Shown here: in pieces, positions 45,021 to 53,087 of the stretch
Layout of the letters: each line of letters starts with the position of its first letter
Numbering within the stretch: the first letter of the stretch is position 1
NCBI RefSeq assembly: GCF_964036595.1
Contig: NZ_OZ038523.1
Span: 1,330,501 to 1,394,500 of the forward strand
From: Tenacibaculum sp. 190524A05c
Lineage (GTDB): Bacteria > Bacteroidota > Bacteroidia > Flavobacteriales > Flavobacteriaceae
Direction of reading: 5' to 3'
DNA length: 64,000 nt
Program-made: the position numbers and the translations under genes
The notes under the pieces: generated by a model
What the model saw: only the letters and a program-made list of their open reading frames with translations
Databases searched by the model: none
Told to the model about the DNA's origin: nothing

Positions 45021-46367
45021 CTAAAAGTTAAAATGGACTCCAATTCGAAAGCCATCATATGATCCAGAGAAATCAGTTTCATCAACTTCAACCTGTCCTA
45101 AACCATATCCGACATATAAAATTTCAAAAATTCTCACATTTAAAAATGCTCCGTAAAATGTTTCGTCTCCAAAACCAAATTCACCACTAAGATTAACTCT
45201 AATTGAATATCTATCATATCTAATTTCATCTAACTGTAAAATATCATAGTCAAGACCAACAAGAAATCCTCCTTCTCCAGAATCAACATATCCCATGGTA
45301 AATCCTCCTCTCTCTATAGAAATTCCTAATTCATATGAAAGAATATCTACTTTACCATCACTAAAAACACCCGATTCTCCTGTATCATAAGTTCTTGAAG
45401 TTAACCCAAGATTAATTCCACTAAAAATACCATCAGAAGCTCCTCCAGCAATCATCCCAGCTAATCCAGTAGCAGCATCTGCAATGGCCTTATTTTCTGC
45501 TTGTTTACGTTTTAACTCTGCTTCCTGTTGTCTTCGAAATCTATTATAATCATCTATTTTCTTTTGTTCTTCTCTTCTTTTTCTATCTAACTCTTGCTGC
45601 CTCTTCTGCTCTCTTAATTGAGCTTCTTTTTTCGCTTGAGAATTACTGCTAGATTGTGAATAGTATGAGTTAGATTCCTCAACTTTTTGAGCCTCTTCTT
45701 TTTTTCTTTTTGCTATCTCTTCTTCTCTAATTTTATCTTCTTTCTCTTTTTGTTTTCGTCTTTCATTATTTCTAATTTCTGATTTTATATCGCTAATAAA
45801 AGAGAAATAACTTGTTTTGACTCTGACGTTAACGTTATTCAAAATAAAATCTAAATCATTGTAACTAACATCTTCACCAAATATTTTTTGAATTTGCGTG
45901 TTATTTGATTTTCCAAAATCATAACTATTAAATGCATTGAAATTATTTTTTGCAGTAATCCCCGTTTTACTCACATTTAATGAGTAGCGATTGTTTCCTC
46001 TTCTTAAAGTCAAATTTCCGTCAATATCTACATTAACATCGCTTAATGTCATTGGAAAACTTTTATTCCTTATTACTTCATCCGCGCCATTCATTCTTAA
46101 ATTAAGACGAGTAATTTTAAAGTTTTTAACTCCTAAACGAATTGCCGAAGGATCATCTCCATAACCGGCATCATGCAATTGATAAATTACTGTTGCTGTG
46201 TAATTAAAGGATCCATTCTCTATTGAATGTGTTCCAGAAACTGTTGTTGATTTCACCTGTGTTCCTCCTCCTTGTGCTATAGATTGAAAAGAGCAAAGTG
46301 ATAAAAATGTGATAATAACTAAAGTTGTAAAACGCTTAGCTTTTGTTCTAAATTTTAAATTAACCAT
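45021..46367 (-). CDS. Secreted coiled-coil protein with C-terminal beta-barrel-like domain
   Basis: 448 residues. A signal peptide (about 1-31, ending SIAQ) leads to a beta-rich N-domain (about 35-190). A highly charged coiled coil follows (about 195-295, KEKEDKIREEEIAKRKK and Q/R/E repeats), then a Gly-rich short segment (AAGLAGMIAGGA-type) and a C-terminal antiparallel beta region (about 320-448) that ends DGFRIGVHFNF, an outer-membrane-barrel type terminus. The combination suggests a surface protein with a barrel anchor, but no family was recognised. It has its own operator-carrying promoter (46394-46442). Confidence 0.75.
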   Translation of the reverse strand: MVNLKFRTKAKRFTTLVIITFLSLCSFQSIAQGGGTQVKSTTVSGTHSIENGSFNYTATVIYQLHDAGYGDDPSAIRLGVKNFKITRLNLRMNGADEVIRNKSFPMTLSDVNVDIDGNLTLRRGNNRYSLNVSKTGITAKNNFNAFNSYDFGKSNNTQIQKIFGEDVSYNDLDFILNNVNVRVKTSYFSFISDIKSEIRNNERRKQKEKEDKIREEEIAKRKKEEAQKVEESNSYYSQSSSNSQAKKEAQLREQKRQQELDRKRREEQKKIDDYNRFRRQQEAELKRKQAENKAIADAATGLAGMIAGGASDGIFSGINLGLTSRTYDTGESGVFSDGKVDILSYELGISIERGGFTMGYVDSGEGGFLVGLDYDILQLDEIRYDRYSIRVNLSGEFGFGDETFYGAFLNVRIFEILYVGYGLGQVEVDETDFSGSYDGFRIGVHFNF

Positions 46368-46393
46368 TCCCTTATAATTTTATATTCTTCAAA

Positions 46394-46442
46394 CAAAATT
46401 ATTGGGAGATCAACTATAAAAAACCATACTAAAGTATGGTTT
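46394..46442 (-). promoter_or_regulatory. Operator/promoter 2: dyad plus -7 box
   Basis: AAACCATACT-AA-AGTATGGTTT (46421-46442) has perfect 10-bp arms. It ends 19 bp before the minus-strand -7 box TAATTTTG (46401-46394). It is 54 bp from the start of the gene at 46367. Confidence 0.8.
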
Positions 46443-46500
46443 ACATTATCTGATTTTAGGGTTAGTTTAATTCAAATAAAAGAAATAGAAGTTTATCCTA

Positions 46501-47283
46501 TTAATGACTTGCATTGGCATCTAGAAAATATTTTATCTTATTTTTTTTATGTTCTAATTTTATCAAAGCACACTCTTCTTGATCTCTTTTTGTATGAAAA
46601 ATATAATGGCTATTATTATGGTACAAACTATCAACTTCATAAGTTCCAACATCAACACAATCTTTAAAATACCAAGTGCGATTGTCTTTTTTAAATTGTA
46701 ACGGAACTCCAAACATTTCATTTAAATTCACAATTGGCTTTTTCCTTCGAATTCCTTGAATCGGATTTACATTAGGAACTGTGGTAAGAGTGATAACATC
46801 ATTATTATGTTCATAACCGATATACAAGGTCTTCAAAAATCCGTTACCTGGATTTCTAAACCTTAATTCATTATCAATAGTATCTCTAACTCCATGGAAT
46901 ATATACTCTACTTCATTAAAGTATACAATTGAATCGTTTTCTTTATGATTAAAAACTCCATCCTTATAAATATATTTATGAGTAAATGTTGTTATGTATA
47001 ATACATCCCGTTTATTCTTATTGAACAACAAGTATAACTCTTCATAGACAAGATGATTTTTTTCACTTTGTACACTATTCATAAATGGTCTTTTCTCAAT
47101 AGGCACGTCGGTATTTAAAGTGTCTTTTACCATTTTAAAAGTATACAGATCGTAATCTTTTAATCTGATGGATGTATTTTTATATTCTTCTGAAAGTTCA
47201 TCTACATATACATATTTAGGTGAACTACAAGATATAATTATGTACAAACAAAGTATAAGTATTAGATAATTTTTCATGCTCAT
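46501..47283 (-). CDS. Hypothetical lipoprotein
   Basis: 260 residues. The lipobox IIISC (Cys about 19, followed by SSP) gives a lipidated protein, probably in the outer membrane. The mature part is beta-rich with short repeats of Tyr/Phe and charged residues and contains an RRKKP loop. No domain was recognised. Its start overlaps the stop of the 48272 gene by 1 bp, so it is the last of the three-gene run driven from 49151. Confidence 0.75.
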   Translation of the reverse strand: MSMKNYLILILCLYIIISCSSPKYVYVDELSEEYKNTSIRLKDYDLYTFKMVKDTLNTDVPIEKRPFMNSVQSEKNHLVYEELYLLFNKNKRDVLYITTFTHKYIYKDGVFNHKENDSIVYFNEVEYIFHGVRDTIDNELRFRNPGNGFLKTLYIGYEHNNDVITLTTVPNVNPIQGIRRKKPIVNLNEMFGVPLQFKKDNRTWYFKDCVDVGTYEVDSLYHNNSHYIFHTKRDQEECALIKLEHKKNKIKYFLDANASH

Positions 47284-48272
47284 TATTTTAATAAATTATG
47301 ACTATTCATAAAATAAAACCCACCAATACCAGCTCTTTTTATTTCATTCCAAATTCCTTTTTCATTTTTAAAAATATCAGGATGAAAAGGACTTTCCTGA
47401 TTAAAATGAAAACCATCTTGAAAATCCCTATCCGTATTATGCAAGGTTAAATGAACCCCATAATTATCGGTTGAATTTCTCGCCGTTAAACGTAAACGTC
47501 CTTTATTATAATATTTACTTTTTTCATCTTTATAGGCTAAAACATCTAACTGAAGTAATTGTCCTACATAAAAAATACTTTCTTCGGACCAAGTAAACTT
47601 ATGAAAACTAAATTCCCAATTATCAAACGTATAATTATTATTTAGATACACAGCTAACAAACCACCTCCTGTATAATAACGGTCTCTTTTATCTCCTAAG
47701 CTTAATCTTCCCCATAATCCTCCATCATTATATGAACTTATATAAAAAGATCTAGATACCATTGCACCGATTAATCCGACACGCTGAAATTCTCTTCCTT
47801 TTTGAGTTGACCATATTAAATTAGATCCTATTGTTAACGAATGATAAAGTGGGTTTTGCAGAGGATTACTAGTAAAATCTGAAAAATGAACTAATGGTAC
47901 ATTCTTCATATCCAAGTTTGTATTATCGTTAAAATATCCAACATTCATACTAATATCAACCATAAAATCAAGAACTGAACTTGAAAAGAAGTTTTTATCA
48001 GGATGATAAGTACTTATTAATTCACCTCTATTATATAGCACAACACCTGCATGTAAAGATGGATAAAGACTTTTTGAGTTAAACACAAAACTACCAATAC
48101 CTCCAAATAATGATAAATTAAAATTACTGTACTTTCCTTTACTTTCAATACCATTAATATCTATGGTAGCTTTTAAGGCGACGCCATATTGTATATTATC
48201 TAAATAATCAGTTTGACTGTAGGATTGTATACAGCTTAAAATTGTTATAATTATAAAGAGTAACTTTTTCAT
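47283..48272 (-). CDS. Secreted protein, possibly toxin-23-like
   Basis: 329 residues with a signal peptide (about 1-19, ending SYSQ). The mature part is beta-rich, with repeated short strands and Gly-turns. A segment near 195-215 (LWGRLSLGDKRDRYYTGGG) and the following NWEFSFHKFTW resemble, from memory only, the polymorphic toxin type 23 fold found in Bacteroidota. This is a weak call. It is the middle gene of the operon with a secreted metalloprotease upstream and a lipoprotein downstream. Otherwise unknown. Confidence 0.7.
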   Translation of the reverse strand: MKKLLFIIITILSCIQSYSQTDYLDNIQYGVALKATIDINGIESKGKYSNFNLSLFGGIGSFVFNSKSLYPSLHAGVVLYNRGELISTYHPDKNFFSSSVLDFMVDISMNVGYFNDNTNLDMKNVPLVHFSDFTSNPLQNPLYHSLTIGSNLIWSTQKGREFQRVGLIGAMVSRSFYISSYNDGGLWGRLSLGDKRDRYYTGGGLLAVYLNNNYTFDNWEFSFHKFTWSEESIFYVGQLLQLDVLAYKDEKSKYYNKGRLRLTARNSTDNYGVHLTLHNTDRDFQDGFHFNQESPFHPDIFKNEKGIWNEIKRAGIGGFYFMNSHNLLK

Positions 48273-48301
48273 AAATCATATTACATTAGAAACCAATTCA
48301 T

Positions 48302-49075
48302 TTAGTCTATTGAATTCGTGAAAATTATATTTCTAAATTTAATAACCTTTTCCCTCATTGTTTTCACTTGACCTTTGGTAAAAAAACAACGACAAGAGCT
48401 GTAATCCATAAAATTATTATAATTTGGTTTAGTACTAACATCAGCTGGAGGGCACTCATTTTCTCTTTTTACGTCGGTACAACTAAATTGTGTTGGTGTA
48501 TCATCTATAAAATCTGGTGTAGGATTCCTAGACCTTCTACAATTTCCTGCCATTCCCCAAACGTGAAACAAGCCTAACCAATGACCTATTTCATGAGTAA
48601 CTGTTTGGCTTCCATCTCCAAAATTAGTATAATTTATTTGAATGAATTCTGGTTCGTAACCTTCTGCTAAAGTGCAAGGAGAAGCATTTCCGTATTTACC
48701 TACAATTATATTTAAATTTTTATCAGGGTCTACTCTTTTAATTCTTTTCGCTCTTCTTTTATGTCTCTTATGCTTGATCACTTCTTTTAAATAAAACTGA
48801 AAATTAGGTTTACCTATTAAATCTCTACTTACAAAATAATCATTAAGTGTAGACATATCGTTTTGAGCAGAAAAATTAGTATTTAAGTCTTTTAACTCCT
48901 TCTCTATAATTTCTTTAGTAATTATTTGAGGAACATTATGCTTTTTACCTTTTTTAACCAAATGTATAACAACAGGAATTTTAATAATTCTACCATCATC
49001 CGTTATCCCAGTATTCACTTGACCATTTATATTGCATAAACTCAAACAAAAAATTAAACACAAAAAATATCTCAT
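48302..49075 (-). CDS. Secreted M43 (pappalysin-like) zinc metalloprotease
   Basis: 257 residues. A signal peptide (about 1-18) is followed by a propeptide-like stretch and then the catalytic motif HEIGHWLGLFH (the HExxHxxGxxH form, near 160-170). The Met-turn is in NNFMDYSS, with the pappalysin-type CRCFFTKGQ next. No C-terminal T9SS sorting domain is seen and the C-terminus is short, so release to the periplasm or medium is likely. It is the first gene of the operon, with a regulated promoter at 49104-49151. Confidence 0.9.
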   Translation of the reverse strand: MRYFLCLIFCLSLCNINGQVNTGITDDGRIIKIPVVIHLVKKGKKHNVPQIITKEIIEKELKDLNTNFSAQNDMSTLNDYFVSRDLIGKPNFQFYLKEVIKHKRHKRRAKRIKRVDPDKNLNIIVGKYGNASPCTLAEGYEPEFIQINYTNFGDGSQTVTHEIGHWLGLFHVWGMAGNCRRSRNPTPDFIDDTPTQFSCTDVKRENECPPADVSTKPNYNNFMDYSSCRCFFTKGQVKTMREKVIKFRNIIFTNSID

Positions 49076-49103
49076 ACTATACGTTTTTGATTTACATTAT
49101 TTC

Positions 49104-49151
49104 CAAAAATACGTTTTCAATTCACCTAAAAACCATACTTTAGTATGAAAA
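49104..49151 (-). promoter_or_regulatory. Operator/promoter 3: half-degenerate dyad plus -7 box
   Basis: AAACCATACT-TT-AGTATGAAAA (49130-49151): the arm next to the minus promoter is intact and the distal arm matches at six of ten bases. The minus-strand -7 box TATTTTTG is at 49111-49104, 18 bp away. It is 55 bp from the start of the metalloprotease gene and 7 bp upstream of the divergent kinase start. Confidence 0.7.
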
Positions 49152-49158
49152 TCTGTAA

Positions 49159-50982
49159 ATGTTGATCCGAAAATTATTACTTTTTTTAGTAATTCTTATT
49201 ACTAGTGCAATTAATGCACAAAGTAATCGTAGTGAACTTTATAGTACTATGAGCTACTACACTTCTCCAGGAGATTCTTTAAGTTTTTCAGATGTCATTC
49301 TAAAGTTTAAAGAAGGAGCATTTAAAAGTGATAAGGATTTCAAAATTTATCAAAGACTTTCTAATAAAGAATGGTGGTTTCATTTTCCAGTAGAAAATAA
49401 AAGCAATTCAAATTCATATAAATACTTAACACTTTCCTACCCTTACTTATCGATGGGTAAAGTATATTATAAAAAAGGTGAGCACATCGATAGTTTACAT
49501 ACTACGTCATATGACAAACATTTTCCTTTTAAATTCTTGTTTTATCGACATCCTGTTTGGAAGATTCCTATTAAAGATTCACAAATAACAGAAGTTTTCT
49601 TAAAGGTTAAAAATGATAGTAGTCGTGCTAGGATGGAATTTCACTTAGAGGATGAAAACGAATTTTTAAAACGTCTTGAAATTGAGTATATCTTCTTTGG
49701 AGTATTCATTTCTTTAATTCTATCAATGGTAATAATACTGTTATATTTTTCCATTCTTAAAAAAGAATACAGTGTTATTTTTTATGCTATCTACGTGGCA
49801 TTAATGTTAATTGAATTTTTAGCTGGAAAAGGATTAGGAATTCAGTTTTTATGGAACGATAGTATTTTTTTGATTCATAGTTCGAGAAGCTTTAGTCAAA
49901 CTCTTGGAGTCTTTTTCATAGGTTTATTTTATATTAATTTTTACAGATTGGAGAAACAAGATAAGTTTTCTAGAAATGTATTTAGAATTGGTACTTACAT
50001 TACCGTTCCTTTAATTTTAATATATATCTATAAGTCCTTCTTTGGCGGACTAACCACGTATTACTTATATGTATGGATCATATTAAAATTAATTATTCTT
50101 TCTTGGTTTATCAATCATATCTATTTAACTATTAAAGGAAGAATTCCCAAGTATTTAATTATTGGGTTTAGTTTACCCATCATCGTACTAATAATTGCAC
50201 AAAGTATAAACCCATCGGTAAATAGTAATGATGTATTAGTTTACGGAAGTATAAATGTCTATTATTTAGCACTAATCGCTGAGGTGTTGATATTCATACG
50301 TTACATTTTCAGTGCTGTTATTGCATCACAAAAAAAATATACCGAATTAAAGAAAGTTACTAATGAACTACAGTTGAACTTTCAGAAGAACATATTAAAA
50401 TCTCAAGAAAAGGAACGTAGTAAACTACTAGGTAATGTTCATGATAGTTTTGGTGGATATCTAGAAGCTTTAAAATTAAGATTGCTAAATAAAAATGAGA
50501 ATTCACCTGAAAAAGTAAAAGAAATTCTAGATTCTTTTGACAAGGAATATCGTTATCTTTTAAATAGTTTATATTCTCCTAAGATCAATTCTGAAAACTT
50601 TATTGAGAACTTAATTGACTTTTTCGATAAAATAAATAAGCTCACAAACAACCCTATTACACATAAATTTTCGCTTGAAGAAAGTGAATTGCCACCAGAA
50701 AAATGTTTACATATTTATAGAATTATATCTGAATTAACTACCAATGCTATTAAATACTCTAAAGCTTCAGAAATTAAAGTAAATATTAGTGAATCAAAAG
50801 GCAAGGTAATCATCGTTCAAGTATCAGATAATGGGATTGGTTTTGATGTAAATTCGACTAAAAAGTCCTCTTATGGTTTGAATAGTATAAGAGAAAGAGT
50901 TGAGATTATGAATGGTGAATTTAATATTGATTCAGTAAAAAACAGTGGAACTACAATTACAATTCGTATTCCTGAAAAATAA
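49159..50982 (+). CDS. 7TM-DISM histidine kinase (NarL/LiaS-type)
   Basis: 607 residues. A signal peptide (1-20) precedes an extracytoplasmic 7TMR-DISMED2-like domain (about 30-165), then seven TM helices (about 175-390). A coiled segment leads to the HisKA_3-type box NVHDSFGGYLEALKLRLL (His near 435). The C-terminal HATPase_c has ELTTNAIKYSKAS, DNGIGFD and SYGLNSIRERV. It is the partner of the response regulator at 50982, with which it overlaps by 1 bp. It senses an unknown ligand, perhaps a glycan, through the DISMED2 domain. It is divergent from the regulated operon. Confidence 0.9.
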   Translation: MLIRKLLLFLVILITSAINAQSNRSELYSTMSYYTSPGDSLSFSDVILKFKEGAFKSDKDFKIYQRLSNKEWWFHFPVENKSNSNSYKYLTLSYPYLSMGKVYYKKGEHIDSLHTTSYDKHFPFKFLFYRHPVWKIPIKDSQITEVFLKVKNDSSRARMEFHLEDENEFLKRLEIEYIFFGVFISLILSMVIILLYFSILKKEYSVIFYAIYVALMLIEFLAGKGLGIQFLWNDSIFLIHSSRSFSQTLGVFFIGLFYINFYRLEKQDKFSRNVFRIGTYITVPLILIYIYKSFFGGLTTYYLYVWIILKLIILSWFINHIYLTIKGRIPKYLIIGFSLPIIVLIIAQSINPSVNSNDVLVYGSINVYYLALIAEVLIFIRYIFSAVIASQKKYTELKKVTNELQLNFQKNILKSQEKERSKLLGNVHDSFGGYLEALKLRLLNKNENSPEKVKEILDSFDKEYRYLLNSLYSPKINSENFIENLIDFFDKINKLTNNPITHKFSLEESELPPEKCLHIYRIISELTTNAIKYSKASEIKVNISESKGKVIIVQVSDNGIGFDVNSTKKSSYGLNSIRERVEIMNGEFNIDSVKNSGTTITIRIPEK

Positions 50983-51605
50983 TGGATAAGCTTATTAAAA
51001 TAATAATTGCAGATGATAATCGCTTCTTTTGTGAAGCGCTTAAGGATAGTTTAGATCAACATGAAGAATTTAGTTTAGGTCCTTATTTTACAGCTCTGGA
51101 GGATTTAATTTCGTATACCAATAGCAACACATTAGACATTCTAGTATTGGACGTAAATTTTAATGGGAATAATTCTTTAGATCATATATCACAGATAAAA
51201 AAAGAGAACTCGAATTTTAAGATAATTGCATTAACGACGTTAAACAACAATTATATAAAAGGACAAGCTCTAGAAAATGGCGTTGATTGTTTCGTTGGTA
51301 AAGATTCTGATTTATCTAAATTTAAAAGTGTTATTATTGATTGTTATGCTCAAAACAAACAACCTGGCTATTTAGCGTCAGGTAAAGTTATAATTAACAA
51401 TTTAAGCTTCACAAAACGAAAACTTGAAATATTACAAGCACTTTACAAACATTCAGAACAAAATGACGCGCAACTTTCTGAAGTTTTAAACATCTCTTTA
51501 AGTTCATTAAAAACTCATAAACGAGAACTATTTGAAATTACAAATACGACTAATATAAAAGAGTTATTGAAGTTCGGAATACAAAATGGATTAATCATTT
51601 CTTAG
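50982..51605 (+). CDS. LuxR/NarL-type response regulator
   Basis: 207 residues. The receiver has D11/D12, the phospho-acceptor D57 in VLDVNFNG and the Lys of FVGKDSD. The C-terminal HTH (about 150-205) has LSEVLNISLSSLKTHKRELFE. It is encoded directly after its cognate kinase. It is the most likely protein to bind the dyads at 44983, 46421 and 49130, since NarL-type HTHs bind such dyads. This is inference. Confidence 0.88.
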   Translation: MDKLIKIIIADDNRFFCEALKDSLDQHEEFSLGPYFTALEDLISYTNSNTLDILVLDVNFNGNNSLDHISQIKKENSNFKIIALTTLNNNYIKGQALENGVDCFVGKDSDLSKFKSVIIDCYAQNKQPGYLASGKVIINNLSFTKRKLEILQALYKHSEQNDAQLSEVLNISLSSLKTHKRELFEITNTTNIKELLKFGIQNGLIIS

Positions 51606-51636
51606 TTTTGAATTTGATATATCAATAAGATAAAAT

Positions 51637-51668
51637 AAAAAAGCACTACTAAAATGTAGTGCTTTTTT
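51637..51668. terminator. Bidirectional terminator between response regulator and bcp
   Basis: AAAAAAGCACTAC and GTAGTGCTTTTTT form a 13-bp perfect stem with a loop of six bases. It lies between convergent genes. Confidence 0.93.
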
Positions 51669-51692
51669 ATTTTATGAAATCAAGAATAGAAT

Positions 51693-52145
51693 CTAACCTA
51701 ATATCTGATTTGCATGTTCTTTAGTCTTAACTTTAGAAATAACATCTTCTAAAACTCCATTTTCATCAATTACGAAAGTAGTTCTATGAATACCATCATA
51801 TTCTCTTCCCATAAACTTTTTTGGTCCCCAAACTCCGAAGGCGTTTATTACAGCTTTATCTTCATCCGCTAATAATGGAAAAGGTAATTCGTTTTTATTA
51901 ATAAAATTTTGTTGTCTTTTCGCACTATCCGCACTTACTCCTAAAACATCATAACCTTTAGCTAAGAAAGTATTATAGTTATCTCTTAAATCGCAAGCCT
52001 CTGCGGTACATCCAGGTGTACTTGCCTTAGGATAAAAGAATAACACTAATTTTTTACCTGCATAATCTGATAATTTTATAGTATTTCCAGCTTGATCTTT
52101 AGCTTCAAAACTTGGTGCTTTATCACCTATTTTTAGTGTAGTCAT
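51693..52145 (-). CDS. bcp: Thioredoxin-dependent thiol peroxidase (Bcp/PrxQ)
   Basis: 150 residues from the ATG at 52145; a longer reading frame to 52277 runs through the divergent gene and is rejected. Opening MTTLKIGDKAPSFEAKDQ, peroxidatic Cys in YPKASTPGCTAEACDLRD (with the resolving Cys five residues later), and the GVWGPKKFMGREYDGIHRTTFVI block. It reduces peroxides in the cytoplasm using thioredoxin. It is divergent from nth. Confidence 0.93.
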   Translation of the reverse strand: MTTLKIGDKAPSFEAKDQAGNTIKLSDYAGKKLVLFFYPKASTPGCTAEACDLRDNYNTFLAKGYDVLGVSADSAKRQQNFINKNELPFPLLADEDKAVINAFGVWGPKKFMGREYDGIHRTTFVIDENGVLEDVISKVKTKEHANQILG

Positions 52146-52180
52146 AATTCGTATTTTTGTTAAGTAAAAATACTGAAAAA

Positions 52181-52837
52181 ATGAACAAAACCGAAAAAGT
52201 TCAGTTTGTAATAGATACTCTAGAAAGACTATATCCTGAAACTCCAATTCCGTTAGATCATACAGATCCTTATACATTACTTATTGCAGTTTTAATGTCA
52301 GCACAAAGTACAGATGAGCGTGTGAATAAGATCACCCCTTTATTATTTAAAGTAGCTGACAATCCGTATGATATGGTTAAGTTGACTATAGATGAAATTA
52401 GAGAAATTATAAAACCAGTTGGATTGTCTCCAATGAAATCAAAAGGAATTCATGGTTTGTCTGAAATTCTTATTGAAAAACATAATGGTGAAGTTCCACA
52501 AAATTTTGAAGATTTAGAGGCTTTACCTGCCGTAGGTCATAAAACAGCCAGTGTTGTAATGGCTCAGGCATTTAATGTACCTGCGTTTCCTGTAGATACT
52601 CATATTCACAGATTAATGTTCAGATGGAATTTAACTAATGGTAAAAGTGTTGCTCAAACAGAAAAAGATGCAAAACGTTTATTTCCTAAAGAACTTTGGA
52701 ATAAACTTCATTTACAAATAATTTATTACGGACGAGAATATTCACCTGCAAGAGGTTGGAGATTAGAAAATGATATTATCACTTCTACTATTGGAAGAAA
52801 AACAGTAATAAATGAGTACAACTCTAAAAAGAAGTAA
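52181..52837 (+). CDS. nth: Endonuclease III-like DNA glycosylase without iron-sulfur ligands
   Basis: 218 residues from the ATG at 52181; the in-frame TTG at 52157 lies on the -7 box TATTTTTG (52152-52159). The helix-hairpin-helix LPAVGHKTASVV carries the catalytic Lys K121 and the Asp D139 in FPVDTHIHRL. The C-terminal loop, which normally holds four cysteines for a 4Fe-4S cluster, reads YYGREYSPARGWRLENDI without any cysteine. The cluster is therefore absent. It should still remove oxidised pyrimidines, and the loss appears to be a flavobacterial trait from memory. Confidence 0.9.
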   Translation: MNKTEKVQFVIDTLERLYPETPIPLDHTDPYTLLIAVLMSAQSTDERVNKITPLLFKVADNPYDMVKLTIDEIREIIKPVGLSPMKSKGIHGLSEILIEKHNGEVPQNFEDLEALPAVGHKTASVVMAQAFNVPAFPVDTHIHRLMFRWNLTNGKSVAQTEKDAKRLFPKELWNKLHLQIIYYGREYSPARGWRLENDIITSTIGRKTVINEYNSKKK

Positions 52838-52848
52838 GATTATAATAT

Positions 52849-52882
52849 AAAAAAGCTTCAGTTTCTCACGCTGAAGCTTTTT
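52849..52882. terminator. Bidirectional terminator after nth
   Basis: AAAAAAGCTTCAG (52849-52861) and CTGAAGCTTTTT (52871-52882), loop of nine. It ends nth on the plus strand and the small ORF at 52888 on the minus strand. Confidence 0.9.
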
Positions 52883-52887
52883 CACTC

Positions 52888-53031
52888 TTAATTCAAATTC
52901 AATTCAATGAGAACATTTGTTTTTGTTCTTACTGTTTTGAGACTTTTAGAAAAGTTTAATAAAAACTCTACTGTTTTCTGTTTAGGGTTCATCTTAAAAT
53001 CAGATGATTTGCTTGAGTAAATGTGCGCCAT
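52888..53031 (-). CDS. Small conserved-type protein, 47 residues
   Basis: A complete frame from ATG 53031 to TAA 52888, or from a second ATG 13 codons in. The core MNPKQKTVEFLLNFSKSLKTV is amphipathic and Lys-rich and resembles short proteins seen in other flavobacteria, from memory. It lies 56 bp after the sigma-factor gene and is closed by a bidirectional terminator, which supports expression. Function unknown. Confidence 0.55.
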   Translation of the reverse strand: MAHIYSSKSSDFKMNPKQKTVEFLLNFSKSLKTVRTKTNVLIELNLN

Positions 53032-53087
53032 ATAAGTTTGTTTGATAAAATATCTACCTAACTAACGCTCAAATTATTAGTTTAGTA

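Noticed and set aside
52146..52277. Extended N-terminus of the thiol peroxidase
   Set aside because: The extra 44 residues overlap the divergent nth gene and its promoter, and the family starts at MTTLKIGDKAP.
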